64,000 bases of DNA from Woronichinia naegeliana WA131 (lineage in GTDB: Bacteria; Cyanobacteriota; Cyanobacteriia; Cyanobacteriales; Microcystaceae): contig CP073041.1 in the NCBI GenBank assembly GCA_025370055.1, positions 2,294,001-2,358,000 of the forward strand, read 5' to 3'. The notes beneath the pieces are model-generated. The model saw nothing but the letters and a program-made list of their open reading frames with translations, ran no database searches and had not been told where the DNA came from. This document shows, in pieces, positions 62,223 to 64,000 of the stretch (positions are counted from its first letter, which is position 1; each line of letters opens with the position of its first letter). The position numbers and the translations under genes are program-made.

Positions 62223-62748
62223 CTCTGTTTGACTGGACCTGAGATTATTGCCGCTTACGGTCTCCGATTTAAGATTGAAGTCACTTTTCGTCAATTAATC
62301 CATCTTTTGGGCGGCTTTGCCTATCGTTTTTGGCTTAAGGCTCTTCCTACTTTACCGACCTGGCCTAGCAATCTTATCCTCCCTGACTATCCCCAAACTG
62401 TTCAGACTCAGATTTTAAACAAAGTAGAAGCCTTTGAGCGTTTTGTTAATCTTCATGTCATTGTTCTCGGCTTACTTCAAATTCTTTCCTTAGAGTTACC
62501 CCAGGGGATTTGGGCTAATTTCCCTCGCTGGTTTCGGACTCTACCCTCCCATGGCTATCCTAGTGAACGCATTGCTCAACTAGCCATCCAACATCAAGCC
62601 CCAATGATTTTTCCTCAAAGTCCACCTAGTCTGCTTTTGCCTAAATTCCTTGCCGCTAAACTTGACCCTTTTCCAAGTCCTGATAGACTTACTTTGGCCG
62701 CATAGTCATTACCTTCTCTGCCATCCATAAACTTCCCACTGTCCAGTG
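62223..62748 (+). pseudogene. DDE transposase C-terminal remnant (IS-X, second copy)
   Basis: Open from the IS1-D end: LCLTGPEIIAAYGLRFKIEV, TFRQLIHLLGGFAYRFWLKA, stop at 62705; about 90 percent like 23115-23600. The element's right end CACTGTCCAGT is at about 62738-62748 and cuts the antitoxin-like gene. Confidence 0.75.
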
Positions 62749-63027
62749 AATAATTTGTTGCCAAATTTCCATTGGAACAAGAACATCGGTTGTTTTGCCC
62801 TCTGAGTTGGTGACGTAACGGATGAAATTTAGAGATTGTGCGATCGCCATCAGTTTATTTGTGGTAATGATCTGAATTTTACGATCATAGAACATTTCTC
62901 TGAGAACCGCGATCGCCTTTTTTCTTAAATTACTCATGGGGACTGCGATCGCCTTTTTTCCTAGATTACTCATGGGAAATGCGATCGCCTTTTTTCCTAT
63001 CTTACTATTTAGGTCAGCGATCGCCAT
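62749..63027 (-). pseudogene. Antitoxin-like small protein, C-terminus cut, N-terminus made of HIP1 repeats
   Basis: Frame from ATG at 63027. The conserved part MAIAQSLNFIRYVTNSEGKT + TDVLVPMEIWQQII resembles cyanobacterial type II antitoxins (VapB/Phd-like in size; family not certain). It is cut at QQII by the IS-X end. Upstream of it the frame holds three 12-residue repeats (KKAIAVPMSNLG type) from the 36-bp array. A start at the inner MAIAQS methionine near 62850 may be the original one. Confidence 0.55.
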
Positions 63028-63144
63028 TTTTCCTAGATTACTCGTCGGGACTGCGATCGCCTTTTATTCCTAGATTATTTGTCGGGACTGCGATCGCCAT
63101 TTTTCCTAAATTACTCGTCAGGACAGCGATCGCCTTTTATTCCT
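62909..63144. repeat. 36-bp tandem array centred on HIP1 (GCGATCGC)
   Basis: Seven units with GCGATCGC at 62909, 62945, 62981, 63017, 63053, 63090 and 63126: spacing 36, 36, 36, 36, 37, 36. Unit form GCGATCGCCTTTTTTCCTAG + ATTACTC(A/G)T(G/C)GGGACT. No spacers, so not CRISPR. An isolated HIP1 at 62840 precedes it. Confidence 0.9.
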
Positions 63145-63193
63145 GATTTCTATTTTCTCAACTTTTGTAATATATTAAATTTTTATTTGCCAA

Positions 63194-63619
63194 CTATTCA
63201 GAATAAAATGGAGCAATTAAAGGAATTAAATTATGGCGATCGCGGCGATAAATTAGAAAATCTTGATCTAAAGTAAAAACTGCACTGTTAACCCATTTTT
63301 CTGACATTCTGACCAAACAAGCATCAGCAAAAGACATCGGCACCGACTCATAACGCTTCATCAATAATCTCAAATTCACCACTTCTTTTTGCAAATTAAA
63401 ATCAATGGCGATCGCCTGAGCTTCAATCAACTCAAAAATTCCCCTTTGAATATGAGGAGAATCGCGCAATAGAAAACAAGCCTCTGAAATAACTGCATCA
63501 CAGGTTAAGACGGGTAAATTTACCTGAGACCATTGTGCGATCGCCCATTGATGAAATTGATCTGATTTTCTAAAATAGGCAACCAGGGGGCCAGTATCGA
63601 GAATGACAGTTTGTTTCAT
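63194..63619 (-). CDS. vapC: PIN-domain toxin (VapC-like)
   Basis: 141 aa. PIN ribonuclease fold with acidic residues in VILDTGPLVAYF (D8), ISEACFL (E), SFADACLVRM (D) and FTLDQDF (D). Probable tRNA or RNA endonuclease, inhibited by the upstream partner. Start overlaps the stop of the 83-aa gene by 4 bp (ATGA), a typical toxin-antitoxin arrangement. Confidence 0.88.
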   Translation of the reverse strand: MKQTVILDTGPLVAYFRKSDQFHQWAIAQWSQVNLPVLTCDAVISEACFLLRDSPHIQRGIFELIEAQAIAIDFNLQKEVVNLRLLMKRYESVPMSFADACLVRMSEKWVNSAVFTLDQDFLIYRRDRHNLIPLIAPFYSE

Positions 63620-63867
63620 GCCTGACCGTAGCCTTCCATATATTTAGGATTTGTCGAAAGATCGGCTGGGCCATCCTCCATAATTCCAGCCCATTTATTC
63701 AGAACATCACGAGCAGAGATACTTTCTTTTTCTATATTGTTGGGGATCATCTCAGTCGATTCCGTACCTGATTTTGAGGCTAGAAACTCAATAAAATCTA
63801 AGACCTCTTGCTGTTTTTGTTGAGGTAAATATTGCATTTTCTGCATTGCAATTTCCAGAACAGTCAT
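63616..63867 (-). CDS. Antitoxin partner of the PIN toxin (DUF2281-like)
   Basis: 83 aa. Begins MTVLEIAMQKMQYLPQQKQQ, then EVLDFIEFLASK, the helical pattern of DUF2281/VapB-like antitoxins in cyanobacteria; C-terminal half acidic (EDGPADLS) and likely to bind the toxin. Upstream region is host DNA with HIP1. Confidence 0.8.
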   Translation of the reverse strand: MTVLEIAMQKMQYLPQQKQQEVLDFIEFLASKSGTESTEMIPNNIEKESISARDVLNKWAGIMEDGPADLSTNPKYMEGYGQA

Positions 63868-63905
63868 AAATCACTCCTGTGTATTAATAAAAATGAATAT
63901 GATTT

Positions 63906-64000
63906 AGAGATTACGCGATCGCAAAATCGCCATCAGTTTGTTTGTGGTAATGACCTGAATTTTCTTATCATAGAAGAACATTTCTTAGAAAACCGCGATC
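63906..64000 (-). repeat. Diverged duplicate of 62826-62916
   Basis: Same order as 62826-62916 (TTTAGAGATT, HIP1, CATCAGTTT, TTGTGGTAATGA, CTGAATTTT, ATCATAGAA, ACATTTCT, CCGCGATC) with several indels. It encodes a broken version of the antitoxin-like frame (KIQVITTNKLMAI). It is cut by the window end, so a second HIP1 array may follow. Confidence 0.75.

Noticed and set aside
62909-63144. CRISPR array
   Set aside because: Units follow each other with no spacers and each is centred on HIP1; no cas genes are present.

Overview
The window comes from the chromosome of a bloom-forming type chroococcalean cyanobacterium (Microcystis or Woronichinia like). This is an inference from the HIP1 octamer GCGATCGC in the host segments, from ndhH of cyanobacterial NDH-1, and from an exceptional load of insertion sequences (IS). 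Only about 10 kb is ordinary host DNA. The rest is IS elements nested in IS elements, several miniature elements (MITEs), two group II intron remnants and one integrated small plasmid. Ends of most elements could be set from inverted repeats plus target-site duplications (TSDs).

Layout. 1-7.7 kb: a STAND-type NTPase/TPR gene cut by a MITE, an IS1-like element (itself cut by an ISL3 element) and an IS4 element; its frame is restored when these are removed in silico. 7.7-11.3 kb: an IS66 element cut by an ISKra4 element, then an IS630 remnant. 11.3-22.8 kb: two direct copies of the dominant element (here IS-A, DUF772-type transposase) enclosing a 3.48 kb rolling-circle plasmid (rep split across its two ends, KilA-N protein, two small genes, origin-like hairpins). 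The flanking IS-A copies are themselves cut by IS4, ISKra4 and a further IS-A. 22.8-27.8 kb: transposase remnant, ISKra4 (the one uninterrupted frame), IS630, group II intron 3' part. 27.9-34.1 kb: host block with 5-formyl-THF cyclo-ligase, GerMN protein, a small dimeric-barrel protein, an IS110 element cut by ISAs1, and recQ. 34.8-40.8 kb: a second group II intron remnant cut by ISL3, IS1 (cut by IS630) and ISKra4. 40.9-57.4 kb: almost purely mobile DNA (MITE, IS1-like, ISAzo13 pieces, IS-A, ISAs1, ISKra4, IS630, IS4, IS1634) with one truncated lectin/RTX gene. 57.4-60.1 kb: ndhH and an M20 amidohydrolase, with three ends marked by a 90-bp MITE. 60.1-62.7 kb: IS1 remnant with IS-A in the middle. 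62.7-64 kb: antitoxin remnant carrying a 36-bp HIP1 tandem array, and a VapBC-type pair.

The most interesting observations are the plasmid captured between two IS-A copies with matching TSD (rep rejoins in frame across the ends), the MITE that shares IS-A ends and 6-bp TSDs, the spread of a frameshifted ISKra4 lineage beside one intact copy, a candidate -1 frameshift site in a second ISKra4-like element, and a coding 36-bp HIP1 repeat array. No tRNA, rRNA or CRISPR array was seen.
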